A stretch of 64,000 nucleotides of DNA from an uncultured Lachnospiraceae bacterium (lineage in GTDB: Bacteria; Bacillota; Clostridia; Lachnospirales; Lachnospiraceae): contig CAJUFL010000001.1 in assembly GCA_910585605.1 (NCBI GenBank), positions 62,001 to 126,000 of the forward strand. The letters are read 5' to 3'. Shown piece by piece: positions 52,237 through 61,492 of the stretch. Numbering within the stretch: position 1 is the first letter of the stretch; every line of letters begins with the position of its first letter. Position numbers and translations under genes: made by a program. The notes below the pieces were generated by a model. That model was given only the letters and a program-made list of their open reading frames with translations, was not told the origin of the DNA and searched no databases.

Positions 52237-53157
52237 CTAATCATTTGGACAGAATATATCATCTAGTCTTTGTATATTTTTTTCCCTTTGTTCCATATTA
52301 AGAAACTCTAATCCTTTTTTCATCCCTTCCATCCCATATGCCTCCAAAAGCTTTTCCAGTTTTTCTCTTTTTGCCATTGAGTTTGCTTCCGGAAGATAGG
52401 GCACAAGCCAGAAATCAAATAATAGAAATATTTCAAAATCCTGTAGTATCCCAGTCCCGATATCAAACAAAATTCCGTTATACCTCTGGTACTCCCGCAA
52501 TACTTCTACCAGCCATCTTATATCTTCTTTTTCCATCCGCTTACTATCAAAAGGTGAAAACGCCGACGGTATCACTCCCGAACTGTTCTCTATCAGGGAA
52601 AACAGCTTTTCTTTTTCCCTTTCCTTTATAAAATATAGAAAATATTCTGTTTCCTCCCTCTGGTATTCATCTCCGAAAAAACTATAATCCTCTAGCCCGA
52701 TATATAGCCACTCCCCATACTTTCCACTTGTTGTAATCTCCAGCGCAAGTTCTGTTTTTCCACAACGGCCAACCGGGGAATACATTGCCACCATCTTTTT
52801 TGTATGTTTTATGCTGCTCTTCATCTGGCTTATCATTTTTCGCACGCTGTCTTCGATTACTCCTGCACCCTGATAACGGCATACTGCAAAAATACTGTCA
52901 TTCTTCTTTGCAAACGGTTTTTCTTCTTCCCTTAGCCACAAAATAAACAGTTCCTTATACTCTTCATGTAATTTGTCTAACACTTCTTCATCCGTTCCCG
53001 CCAGAATATCCAGTCTTGTTCTCTTCATATACTCCTCTAAAATACTCCAATCTGTAAATGCTATGATATTCCATTTCCCTTTTCCCCGTCGGTTCAAAGC
53101 TGCTGCCAGCCTGACGGTATACATTTCTTCTTTGTCCAGTATCCCTATTTTTATCAT
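52237..53157 (-). CDS. tadZ: TadZ/CpaE-like pilus localisation protein
   Basis: About 306 residues. A receiver-like N-terminal half (about 1-125) is followed by a MinD/ParA-like ATPase region with a deviant Walker A, SPVGRCGKTELALEI. TadZ proteins place the pilus machine in the cell. The start is taken at ATG 53157, with GGAG eight bases upstream; another ATG lies seven codons earlier. It is the second gene of the operon, between the peptidase and TadA. Confidence 0.8.
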   Translation of the reverse strand: MIKIGILDKEEMYTVRLAAALNRRGKGKWNIIAFTDWSILEEYMKRTRLDILAGTDEEVLDKLHEEYKELFILWLREEEKPFAKKNDSIFAVCRYQGAGVIEDSVRKMISQMKSSIKHTKKMVAMYSPVGRCGKTELALEITTSGKYGEWLYIGLEDYSFFGDEYQREETEYFLYFIKEREKEKLFSLIENSSGVIPSAFSPFDSKRMEKEDIRWLVEVLREYQRYNGILFDIGTGILQDFEIFLLFDFWLVPYLPEANSMAKREKLEKLLEAYGMEGMKKGLEFLNMEQREKNIQRLDDIFCPND

Positions 53158-53179
53158 TCCTTTAACTCCGTTTCCCAAT

Positions 53180-53629
53180 TTATATTACATCGCCCAGCCC
53201 TATTATCAGCAGGGTACTGATTGCCACGGGAACGGAAAAATGCAGGGTTTCTTTTTTGATATAAAAAGGATATTTCCTGATCCAGCGTATAGACATTCTG
53301 ACAACCGCCAAAACAGCACCGGTAAAAAAGGAAAGGACCACAATGGACGGAATCCGTTCTGGATAAAAAACAGCCAATACAAGGAGCAGCTTTCCATCCC
53401 CTGCTCCCAGCCCTTTTATGACATACAGAAAAAACAATGCTGGAAAGAGAACTGCTGCTGTCTTAATCCCCAGCCATACCTCTCCCATTCCCCCAATTCC
53501 ATATGCACATAACAGTCCGGCTATTAATCCTGTCATAATATGACCATTCTTAATTTTTCCTTTTTTTATATCTGTATAAACCGCCCCCGATAGCAGCAGG
53601 CCTACTGCCGCCAGTTTTATCCCATTCAT
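53180..53629 (-). CDS. tadV: Prepilin peptidase TadV/CpaA (A24 family)
   Basis: 149 residues and about five transmembrane helices. The two catalytic aspartates are visible in VYTDIKKGKI and GLGAGDGKLLL (the GxGD motif). It cleaves the leaders of Flp and the TadE-like proteins. It is the first gene of the operon, 10 bases after GGGAGG. Upstream, 53630-54015 is non-coding apart from the hairpin at 53894-53930. Confidence 0.9.
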   Translation of the reverse strand: MNGIKLAAVGLLLSGAVYTDIKKGKIKNGHIMTGLIAGLLCAYGIGGMGEVWLGIKTAAVLFPALFFLYVIKGLGAGDGKLLLVLAVFYPERIPSIVVLSFFTGAVLAVVRMSIRWIRKYPFYIKKETLHFSVPVAISTLLIIGLGDVI

Positions 53630-53893
53630 TCAGTCAAAATCCTCCCTTTATTTTTTGCCATTATATGCCCCTGGTTCTTGCCTGTCTACGATTATGAATA
53701 AACCGGAAGAATAAAATTAATTGATTCATAAAGAGTCTGTTTTTTTCTTGATTTTTTCAAAGATATTAATTTTAATTCAAAGATTTTTTAATAACAGGAG
53801 AGAATTTTTAACAAATTTTCAAAAATATGTATAAATTCCAATTCCTGTTCCTATAATGAAATATACATATTAAATATCAATGTGTAAGCACAC

Positions 53894-53930
53894 CAGTGTC
53901 TTGTCCCGTTGATAATTAGACAAGACACTG
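53894..53930. other. Perfect 12-bp hairpin related to the 7.17-kb element
   Basis: CAGTGTCTTGTC (53894-53905) pairs with GACAAGACACTG (53919-53930) around a 13-base loop. The segment AGTGTCTTGTCCCGTTGATA resembles AGTGTATTGTCTCATTGATA at 7170-7189, and both continue into CAAGAC. It therefore appears to be a second, shorter copy of the intergenic element between atpZ and atpI. The rest of this gap is AT-rich with no gene visible. Confidence 0.55.
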
Positions 53931-54015
53931 AACAGAGTCAAGCCTTAGCGATATTCTGACAGTCTCCATAAGTTAAGTAATTGCCCACCCAAAAGTGAAA
54001 GAAAGGAGCTTTGCC

Positions 54016-54270
54016 ATGCTGAAAAAAACAACCAAAAAAAGGAACCCATTATCACATACTACTGTGATAACAGATTCCTCTCTATTAATTGATTTAAGTG
54101 ATGCCAAAAAAGACATTGATACAATTTTATTACATCTGAATTATCAGACGGACCCTGATATGATCGACTGCTATACCTATCAGCTAAAGGGCGCTTATAT
54201 GCGTTATAAGTTCCTGTTAAAACAGGTGCAGAAAGAGCATCTTAAGAATCCTTATCCACATACTTGTTAA
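54016..54270 (+). CDS. YaaL-like (DUF2508) small protein
   Basis: About 84 residues from the ATG after AAAGGAG; the frame extends seven codons upstream to a GTG. The pattern (DLSDAKKDIDTILLHLNYQT, DPDMIDCYTYQLKGAYMRYK) matches the DUF2508/YaaL family of Firmicutes, normally encoded near recR. Function unknown. Its 3' end overlaps the convergent histidine kinase gene by 29 bases. Confidence 0.7.
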   Translation: MLKKTTKKRNPLSHTTVITDSSLLIDLSDAKKDIDTILLHLNYQTDPDMIDCYTYQLKGAYMRYKFLLKQVQKEHLKNPYPHTC

Positions 54271-56053
54271 GCGTTTCCACTACATCATTCAGGTTGTAAG
54301 GTTTGGCTATGTAATCATCCAGCTTTGCTTCCAATATCCGTTCTTTATCGCCAAACATGGCTCTTGCAGTAACTGCTATGATCGGAAGTCTCTTCCGTCC
54401 CTCACGAAACTCGATTGCACGGATTTCCTGTGTTGCTGCAAGACCATCCATAACCGGCATCTGCACATCAAACAAAGCCGCCTTATATTCCTTCTGTTTA
54501 AACAGCTCCACTGCCTTTTCACCATTTTCCGCAATATCATAAGAATATCCTGCCATACCCAGAAGCTTACCAATTACCTGCTGATTGACCGGTTCATCTT
54601 CCGCCACCAGAATCCTTGCCCTGTTGTGTCCCATGATAGAAAATACTGCCGGATCCTCCGGTTCTTTTACTTCTTCCACGACTTCGTCTGCGGCTTTCAG
54701 CAGCTTCAGGGGAACTTCGACAATAAAGGTAGATCCCAGACCTTCCTTACTCTGAACGGTAATATTACCCCCCATCAATTCTACAATCTGTTTGGTAATG
54801 ACCAGACCAAGACCGGAACCACCGTATTTACGGGTATCCGATGAATCTACCTGTGAAAAACGGATAAACAGTTTATTCCGGTCTGCATCGGATATACCGA
54901 TACCCGAGTCAGCTACTGCAATCCGCAGTTTAATCTTATCCAGTGTATCATCCAGACAGGCAACCTTAACACGTACTCCGCCTTCACCGGTAAATTTGAT
55001 AGCATTTGATAACAGGCAGTTTAGTACCTGCTGTATCCTCTGTCCATCTCCCCGTACCAGCCTTGGCATATCGCTTCCGAAACTGCAATCCAGAGACAAT
55101 CCTTTTCCCTTTGCAAGAGGCACCTGAGCCGCCACGGTCTCCTCAATAATTGCCTTAATATCAAAGTTTTCTTCCTTCAGATTATATTTCCCTGCTTCCA
55201 GCTTGGAAATATCCAAAATATCATTGATCAGACGAAGCAGTGTATCCGCACAATTTTTAGCCGTGGTCAGATTATCTCTGTAATCTGCCTGTAAATCTTC
55301 TGCCATTAATGTCAGCTGAAGCATGCCCAGGATACCGTTAATCGGGGTACGGATCTCATGTGACATATTTGCAAGAAATTCTGCCTGTGTCTTATAAGCC
55401 GCATTTGCATCCTTGATAGCAGCAGACAATTTATTTTCTGTTTCCTTTTGTTCGGTAATATCAATGACCACCATGTTGATATAATCCGATTCGGATTTGT
55501 ACATAACCGTATTAAATACCTTGTCAAGCTTTTCCATGGTGATTTCCACCGCCAGCAGCTCTCCCTGCTTTGTACCAGAATTATTATATGCCTCAAACCA
55601 TGCATTAATATCCTGGAGTACCTCCACCCGGCTCTCGGATATTATTTTATTATAATAATCTGATATATCCAGATCAAATAAACGTCCAAATGTCTCATTT
55701 GCATCAGAAATCCGGTAGCCCATATTACGTCCTGTCTGGGGATCTCGCAGAATCTGTGCCTGTGCAAATCCAATAGGCAGATTCAAAAACAGCTTCTTGT
55801 ATTTATCACTCTTCACCGCCGAAACCTTTTCCTCGTCCTGCATCAGCTTAAGCATGATCACGGATAAACAAAGTGAAATCACAATGATTACAATGGATAC
55901 ACCCACTATTACCGTACGAATGCTGCCGTCTGTATTTACACCCTCTAACTTTCCGAGTACATTAATATTTCCGATTACTACTGCCACAATTAACACTGCT
56001 ACCATAAAAAAGTACATTATCTTTAGCTTTGATAGACCTTTTTTCTTTGCCAT
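54242..56053 (-). CDS. Hybrid sensor histidine kinase
   Basis: 603 residues: two transmembrane helices (about 10-30, 45-68), a PAS-like domain (about 85-205), HisKA with FLANMSHEIRTPINGILGM, a HATPase domain with DSGIGISDADRNKLF and GGSGLGLVITKQIVELMGG, then a C-terminal receiver domain with RILVAEDEP and the phospho-acceptor Asp in AALFDVQMPVMDG. No output-domain partner is adjacent. The extracellular loop between the two helices is short, so sensing is probably through the PAS domain. Confidence 0.93.
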   Translation of the reverse strand: MAKKKGLSKLKIMYFFMVAVLIVAVVIGNINVLGKLEGVNTDGSIRTVIVGVSIVIIVISLCLSVIMLKLMQDEEKVSAVKSDKYKKLFLNLPIGFAQAQILRDPQTGRNMGYRISDANETFGRLFDLDISDYYNKIISESRVEVLQDINAWFEAYNNSGTKQGELLAVEITMEKLDKVFNTVMYKSESDYINMVVIDITEQKETENKLSAAIKDANAAYKTQAEFLANMSHEIRTPINGILGMLQLTLMAEDLQADYRDNLTTAKNCADTLLRLINDILDISKLEAGKYNLKEENFDIKAIIEETVAAQVPLAKGKGLSLDCSFGSDMPRLVRGDGQRIQQVLNCLLSNAIKFTGEGGVRVKVACLDDTLDKIKLRIAVADSGIGISDADRNKLFIRFSQVDSSDTRKYGGSGLGLVITKQIVELMGGNITVQSKEGLGSTFIVEVPLKLLKAADEVVEEVKEPEDPAVFSIMGHNRARILVAEDEPVNQQVIGKLLGMAGYSYDIAENGEKAVELFKQKEYKAALFDVQMPVMDGLAATQEIRAIEFREGRKRLPIIAVTARAMFGDKERILEAKLDDYIAKPYNLNDVVETLNKYVDKDS

Positions 56054-56073
56054 ATTGTATTACCCCCTGCTTT

Positions 56074-56967
56074 TTAAAATGTTTTCACAAGCTCCCTCAA
56101 ATATGCCTTTAATTTGTCCTTTAATTCTTCTCTTTCCATGGCATATTCAACAGTTGCTTTAATAAATCCAAATTTATCTCCAACATCATACCGGATACCC
56201 TCAAAATCATATGCATATACCGACTGGCTGATCATAAGGCTTTTAATGGAATCTGTAAGCTGTATCTCCCCACCTGCACCGGGAGTCTGATTCTCCAGAA
56301 AATCAAATATTTCCGGTGTTAATACATATCTTCCAAGTACTGCCAGATTACTCGGTGCTTCTTCCCTTGCAGGTTTCTCAACCATGGAACTTAACTTTAC
56401 TCTTTTCCCCACGGGAGAAGAACTCTTAGACGGTTCTACGATACCGTATTTATTTACATCTTCATCCGACACTGTCTGTACCCCCACCACAGATGCCTGC
56501 ACTTCATTATATGCATCTATCAATTGCTTTAAAGCAGGTTTTCCGTTGTTATTTTCTACAACATCATCACCCAGCAGTACCGCAAATGGTTCTTCTCCAA
56601 TAAACGATTTGGCACAAAGGATAGCATGCCCCAATCCCTTTGGTTCCTTTTGTCTGACATAATAAATATTCGCCATATTAGCGATATTGCAAATCATATC
56701 GCATTCTTCCTGTTTATTGGATTCGGTAAGCCGGCTCTCCAATTCATAGGAACGGTCAAAATGATTCTCCATACAGTGTTTATTGGAGTTGGTGATAATC
56801 AGGATTTCTTCGATTCCACTTTCCACTGCCTCTTCCACGATATACTGAATAGTCGGTACATCAACTATTGGCAGCATTTCCTTTGGAATTGCTTTCGTCG
56901 CCGGAAGAAAACGTGTTCCCAATCCCGCTGCCGGTATCACTGCTTTTCTCACTACCTTCTTCTTCAT
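56074..56967 (-). CDS. galU: UTP-glucose-1-phosphate uridylyltransferase
   Basis: 297 residues. It makes UDP-glucose from UTP and glucose-1-phosphate. The nucleotide-binding motif AVIPAAGLGTRFLPATKAIP, MLPIVDVPTIQYIVEEA, and AVLLGDDVV are typical of GalU. The ATG at 56967 follows AAGGAAGGAG. The gene begins 107 bases before the end of the yfhO frame, an unusually long same-strand overlap, so translation of the two is likely coupled. UDP-glucose supply fits the envelope role of YfhO. Confidence 0.94.
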   Translation of the reverse strand: MKKKVVRKAVIPAAGLGTRFLPATKAIPKEMLPIVDVPTIQYIVEEAVESGIEEILIITNSNKHCMENHFDRSYELESRLTESNKQEECDMICNIANMANIYYVRQKEPKGLGHAILCAKSFIGEEPFAVLLGDDVVENNNGKPALKQLIDAYNEVQASVVGVQTVSDEDVNKYGIVEPSKSSSPVGKRVKLSSMVEKPAREEAPSNLAVLGRYVLTPEIFDFLENQTPGAGGEIQLTDSIKSLMISQSVYAYDFEGIRYDVGDKFGFIKATVEYAMEREELKDKLKAYLRELVKTF

Positions 56968-59590
56968 ACATAACTCCTTCCTTTACAATAATTCTTTCCT
57001 GCTTTGCCTTAAGAATACCTTCTCTTATCTGCTTTTCAAACCTGCATATCAGATAAAAAATAATTATACCAAATATAGTGGTAATCAGCCCCTTGAACAA
57101 TCCGGGACAACGATACACCAGCTTTATTTTATAATCCCCTTTTTCAAGCTTTGCTCCTAAAAATCCCTCCAACACTGTACAAGTGTCAGCTTTCTTACCA
57201 TCTATATACAAATCCCAGCCCTCATCATACGGAATGGATGTCATAAAGACACCATCCTGTTGTACTGAAATACTTCCTTCTATCTTAGTCTCACTGTATT
57301 CCTCCACTTTCATACCTTGTTTGGACAATATATCATAAAAAGTTAAAAACTGATTCTCTAAAAACTCCATTGGATAGCAATACAAATCACCGCTTAAATT
57401 TTCCCCCTCATTCAGTACAAACTGAATATCCACCATCTGGCCTTCCTTTACTTTCCCCACATGAAAGATCTGCCCCTGATAACGGTCAAATGCAACCTCA
57501 TTTCCGTCAATCAATAACGCCATCTTATGCACGTTACCAGCCCGACAGTTCACATATAAATCCATATCACGGGGAATGATAAAAACTATATCTGCTCTTG
57601 CACTTCCGTTTGCATTGCTGTAAGATGCATTATGATCATCTTTTTTGGAAACATCAACATTGGTTCCGTAAACTTCCATATTCAGATCATCATAAATGGA
57701 TACAAATACCGGCTCCACTCCGGTAAGTGCCCCGCACAATTCATTCTGCACCGTAAAAGGTCCATTATCCAGAGTATCAAAGTTCAGGATATCCTCTTTG
57801 ACCATATATCCCACTGGTAACACGTAATCATTCTTATATACGGAAATATGCTCCTGCGTATCATATTTTTCCATATCTACATTTACAAAGTCACCCTCTC
57901 TGGTATAGACATATTTTACACCAAATAAGGCATTTGTTACAGGAGTTGCTCCATAATACAGATATTCGTTTGCCCCGGTATAAAAACCGAGTTTTCCCAT
58001 GATTTCCACCAGCTCGCCTCTAACGGTAGAACCAAAAATTCCCACACTCTTTAAATTATACCACGTTGCCTCATCTACCATAAGCGGCTCTAAAATATCC
58101 GAACGGCAGAAGCTGTCATCTTTTTCCTCTACTCTGCCCTTTAACGTCTCAAAGGTTTTCGTATCTCCATAATAATAATCCGGCTCTGAGCTTCCCACCT
58201 GGCTAAACCCATAAAGACCATTTACCGCCATCTCCAAAACCGCCAGAACGATCACTATATATTGCACTATTCTTTTTTTCTTTCCAGACAATTCATAAAA
58301 AAGTATAAACAATATCAAATAAACAGTAAATACAACGCCTGTCAATACATAAACGTGATTCTCATAAGTAACCTCTGCATTATAATAACAAAATGCGGTA
58401 AACAGCATACTCACCAAATATGCGGCAATTATCATTGGCATACGGATTGTCTTCCTCTTAAGATATACCTGATATGCCATGATCAGCAAAATAAATATAT
58501 ATAAAAACGCAAACCTGTTGGGTATGCCATACTGGTTATGAAATCCATGCCATATATAATTGAGCTTCTGGTCATTAAAGCTTATAACCAGTAAAATAAG
58601 CAAAAGTCCGTATTTTATCTTCTTTTCCAGGGAAATCTTCCTCATAAAGAAAAACATGCACCCCAGAAAAATCGTGAAAAGACCACAGTACAAATTCGTT
58701 CCCGAATCTCCTACCTGATTGGTCATGACTTCGGAACAGAATAAATGTGACCGCAGTGTATCGGCAAAGGAACCATAAAATTCCCATTCCGGTAATTCAA
58801 ATTCTGCGGATGCGGTTGTCATGATTCCCATATATGCCGGCACCAAAACCACTGCACCCATTGCAGCCGTCGTAAGGGAAGCAACCGCAAAGCGGATTCC
58901 CTTTATCAAAAAATCTTTGATATTCCTGAAATGGAAAGTGAAAAACCATAATATCAAAAACAAACAGATCATAAAGCTGATATAATAATTGCAGACAAAA
59001 CTATAGAGCAGTGATAACATATACATCCGACTGTCTTTTCCCGCAAACATCTTTTCCATTCCAAGAATGATAACAGGAAAAATAAAGATACAATCCAGCC
59101 ACATTAAGTTCCAATAATATCCCACCACAAAACTGCTAAATGCATAAAACAGGGAAAAAACGATAATTCCCGGATTCTTTACTGGTTTTTTTCCAGCATG
59201 CATCAAAAAATAGGCAAAGCATAGTGCTGCCAAAATTATCTTTGCTGAAATAATAAGATTCAATGCCATGGGTAAATGCGTTTTGGCACATAAAATAATG
59301 ATTAAATTAAACGGACTGGATAAATAATATGACCACAGCGACAAAAAATTATTACCAAGTCCCACATCAAAGCTATATTGCAGACTCTCAAGTCCCTGTA
59401 GCTTTTCCTGGTATTCGGAAAAAAAGGGCAGATACTGATGAACACCGTCTACCACTACCAGACATTTTCCCCCAAACGGTCCAACCTCTCCAATAATCCA
59501 TGCCCCTAGCATCATTAGCAGTGCAATACCAAAAGTTACTGTATATATATATTTATCTTTACAAAAATTCCAAATCTTATTAAAGCTCAT
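56861..59590 (-). CDS. YfhO-family multi-pass membrane protein
   Basis: 909 residues. About 12 transmembrane helices (about 15-460) are followed by a large extracellular beta-rich part (about 470-820) and a final helix (about 830-850). This matches the YfhO family, in Bacillus and Listeria involved in glycosylating teichoic acids from lipid-linked sugars. The N-terminal motif CLVVVDGVHQYLPFFSEYQE holds the conserved D of GT-C-like enzymes. The last ~35 residues (Ser/Gly/Glu-rich) are read through the start of galU in another frame and may reflect a lost stop codon. Confidence 0.85.
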   Translation of the reverse strand: MSFNKIWNFCKDKYIYTVTFGIALLMMLGAWIIGEVGPFGGKCLVVVDGVHQYLPFFSEYQEKLQGLESLQYSFDVGLGNNFLSLWSYYLSSPFNLIIILCAKTHLPMALNLIISAKIILAALCFAYFLMHAGKKPVKNPGIIVFSLFYAFSSFVVGYYWNLMWLDCIFIFPVIILGMEKMFAGKDSRMYMLSLLYSFVCNYYISFMICLFLILWFFTFHFRNIKDFLIKGIRFAVASLTTAAMGAVVLVPAYMGIMTTASAEFELPEWEFYGSFADTLRSHLFCSEVMTNQVGDSGTNLYCGLFTIFLGCMFFFMRKISLEKKIKYGLLLILLVISFNDQKLNYIWHGFHNQYGIPNRFAFLYIFILLIMAYQVYLKRKTIRMPMIIAAYLVSMLFTAFCYYNAEVTYENHVYVLTGVVFTVYLILFILFYELSGKKKRIVQYIVIVLAVLEMAVNGLYGFSQVGSSEPDYYYGDTKTFETLKGRVEEKDDSFCRSDILEPLMVDEATWYNLKSVGIFGSTVRGELVEIMGKLGFYTGANEYLYYGATPVTNALFGVKYVYTREGDFVNVDMEKYDTQEHISVYKNDYVLPVGYMVKEDILNFDTLDNGPFTVQNELCGALTGVEPVFVSIYDDLNMEVYGTNVDVSKKDDHNASYSNANGSARADIVFIIPRDMDLYVNCRAGNVHKMALLIDGNEVAFDRYQGQIFHVGKVKEGQMVDIQFVLNEGENLSGDLYCYPMEFLENQFLTFYDILSKQGMKVEEYSETKIEGSISVQQDGVFMTSIPYDEGWDLYIDGKKADTCTVLEGFLGAKLEKGDYKIKLVYRCPGLFKGLITTIFGIIIFYLICRFEKQIREGILKAKQERIIVKEGVMYEEEGSEKSSDTGSGIGNTFSSGDESNSKGNAANS

Positions 59591-59671
59591 TTTCTTAACT
59601 GTCCATTCTATATGTTCTATTATTGTATCCCTTCCCAGTCATCAAATACATTATGATCAAAGAATTATTTA

Positions 59672-60448
59672 CTATTTGTCCATCATGGCAATTACTCTGT
59701 TATAATCCAGACTGCCACCAAACAGATCCAGTGCGCTTCCAATCGTCACATGAAGCTTTCCTTTTCCCAGCCTGCGCACGGTTTCAATATCATCATAAGA
59801 ACCAATCCCACCGGCATAAGTGACAGGAATATCCGCATATTCCGCCAGCATCCTGACAAGCTCTCCTTCTATTCCGTCTGCTTTCCCCTCTACATCCACG
59901 GCATGAATTAAAAACTCATCTGCATATTCCTGAAGCTTCAAAATCGTATCCTTTGAAATGATCTCTTCCGTGAAACGCTGCCAGCGGTCTGTTACTATAT
60001 AATATCGGTCATCTTTCTTGCGGCAGCTTAAATCCAGAACCAAATGTTTTTTCCCAACTGTATGCAGCAAAGCCTTAAGCCTGTCATAATCCACTTTCCC
60101 GTCCCGGAACACATAGGATGTAACGATCACATGGCTTGCTCCCATATTCAGAAACTGTTCTGCATTATCCGCAGTAACTCCTCCACCAATCTGTAAGCCT
60201 CCTGGATATTCTGTAAGAGCAAGCTCAGCCTGCCTTACATCCTCTTCATAATAAGGGGTTCCTGCCCGGTTGAGAAGAATAACATGCCCTCCTTTGATAT
60301 TGCTCTGTTTATATAATCTTGCATAAAAAGAAGCATCCTGTTTCGCCACAAAATTCTCTTTTGCCCTGTTCCCCTCATCCATCAGGGAACCTCCCACGAT
60401 CTGCTTCACTTTACCATTATGTATGTCAATGCAGGGTCTGAATTCCAT
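59672..60448 (-). CDS. hisA: Eukaryotic-type ProFAR isomerase (HIS6/HisA)
   Basis: About 258 residues from the ATG at 60448 (MEFRPCIDIHNGKVKQIVGG), preceded by GGAGAGG; the open frame starts ten codons earlier. It is a TIM barrel that catalyses the fourth step of histidine synthesis. Features are the catalytic Asp in PCIDIHNGK, LQIGGGVTADNA, and VTYAGGIGSYDD. The insertions and the KGGHVILLNRAG segment fit the eukaryotic HIS6 subfamily (TIGR02129) better than ordinary bacterial HisA. No other his gene is nearby. Confidence 0.85.
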   Translation of the reverse strand: MEFRPCIDIHNGKVKQIVGGSLMDEGNRAKENFVAKQDASFYARLYKQSNIKGGHVILLNRAGTPYYEEDVRQAELALTEYPGGLQIGGGVTADNAEQFLNMGASHVIVTSYVFRDGKVDYDRLKALLHTVGKKHLVLDLSCRKKDDRYYIVTDRWQRFTEEIISKDTILKLQEYADEFLIHAVDVEGKADGIEGELVRMLAEYADIPVTYAGGIGSYDDIETVRRLGKGKLHVTIGSALDLFGGSLDYNRVIAMMDK

Positions 60449-60571
60449 AATCCTCTCCATTCGGTCACTTTTAGTCAATCAGTTCATATAAAAATACTGC
60501 TTCCAAGCTCCTTCTTTCAAAAACCGATAATTAGTATCATAGTACCATATTTTCTATATAAATACAATCAA

Positions 60572-60606
60572 AAACCATCCCAAATCTGTAAAGACCGGGA
60601 TGGTTT
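60572..60606. terminator. Bidirectional terminator next to the small ORF
   Basis: AAACCATCCC and GGGATGGTTT form a perfect 10-bp stem with a 15-base loop. On the minus strand TTTGATTGTATTT follows, so it should end the transcript of the 43-residue ORF or trmB operon. The interval 60449-60571 holds nothing else. Confidence 0.8.
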
Positions 60607-60619
60607 CTAAAAATAGCAT

Positions 60620-60751
60620 TTACTTTTTAACGGCATCTTTATTCAATTCCTTTTTTACTGTATTCATCCTTTTTTCAAATTGCAGCAGCATCGGATATTG
60701 GCGCTTTGCCTCATAAAGCTTTCCAGTCAGCATAAAACTCATTTTTCCCAT
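60620..60751 (-). CDS. Small basic protein, 43 residues
   Basis: The frame MGKMSFMLTGKLYEAKRQYP continues with a Lys-rich amphipathic helix and ends NKDAVKK. AAGGA lies ten bases upstream and a strong terminator 14 bases downstream, which supports a real gene. Not recognised; could be a small helical or nucleic-acid-binding protein. It is 89 bases downstream of trmB and possibly co-transcribed. Confidence 0.5.
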   Translation of the reverse strand: MGKMSFMLTGKLYEAKRQYPMLLQFEKRMNTVKKELNKDAVKK

Positions 60752-60840
60752 AGAATCTGCATCCTTGTTTTATTACTATACTATGCCATTTCTTTTATTT
60801 TACTACTAATTCTGATTATTTTGTGAAATCATATGGATTC

Positions 60841-61488
60841 TTATGTCTCTTTTTGCCCGATTTCCATCCGGCAGATCGCATTACCCTTTTCCACAAATTT
60901 TGTCTCATACTCTGTCATGACATTTCCTTCCACATACTCGGACTGATGCAGATCAAATGTATGGTTAAAAATCTTCCAATGTGATGAAGCCATTGCCTGT
61001 TCCAGAGAAAAATCAAATAACTCCCTGTTATCCGTTTTAAAAATCACATGCCCTTCTTTTTTAAGGATCTGCTCATAACGTTCTAAAAACTGCATTGACG
61101 TCAATCTTCTTTTTGCATGCCTGTCCTTGGGCCATGGGTCTGAAAAATTCAGATATATCCTTTCTACTTCTCCCTGATCAAAAACTTCTGCAATATTTTC
61201 TGCCTCCATTCGTATGAAAAAGAGATTCGGCAGATTCATCTCTTCCTGCTTTTCAATTGCCCTCACTAACACAGAAGAATATTTTTCGATTCCCACATAA
61301 TTGATATCCGGATTCTTTTCGGCCAGTGTCATGATAAACTGTCCTTTTCCCATTCCAATCTCAATATGCAGCGGATGATCGTTTCCGAACACCGTGTTCC
61401 ATTTTCCTCTGTATTCCGTCTCATTCTTTATCGTAAAGCGGCTATCCGCAATGAGTTCCCTAGAGCCTGGTACATTCCGTAACCTCAT
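60841..61488 (-). CDS. trmB: tRNA (guanine-N7)-methyltransferase
   Basis: 215 residues. It methylates G46 of tRNA using S-adenosylmethionine. Motifs: IEIGMGKGQFI (SAM loop), NYVGIEKYSSV, IYLNFSDPWPKDRHAKRRLT (signature), and FKTDNRELFDFS. The start at 61488 is set by AAGAGG seven bases upstream. It begins four bases after the stop of the zinc-ribbon gene, so the two form an operon. Confidence 0.95.
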   Translation of the reverse strand: MRLRNVPGSRELIADSRFTIKNETEYRGKWNTVFGNDHPLHIEIGMGKGQFIMTLAEKNPDINYVGIEKYSSVLVRAIEKQEEMNLPNLFFIRMEAENIAEVFDQGEVERIYLNFSDPWPKDRHAKRRLTSMQFLERYEQILKKEGHVIFKTDNRELFDFSLEQAMASSHWKIFNHTFDLHQSEYVEGNVMTEYETKFVEKGNAICRMEIGQKET

Positions 61489-61492
61489 CGTT

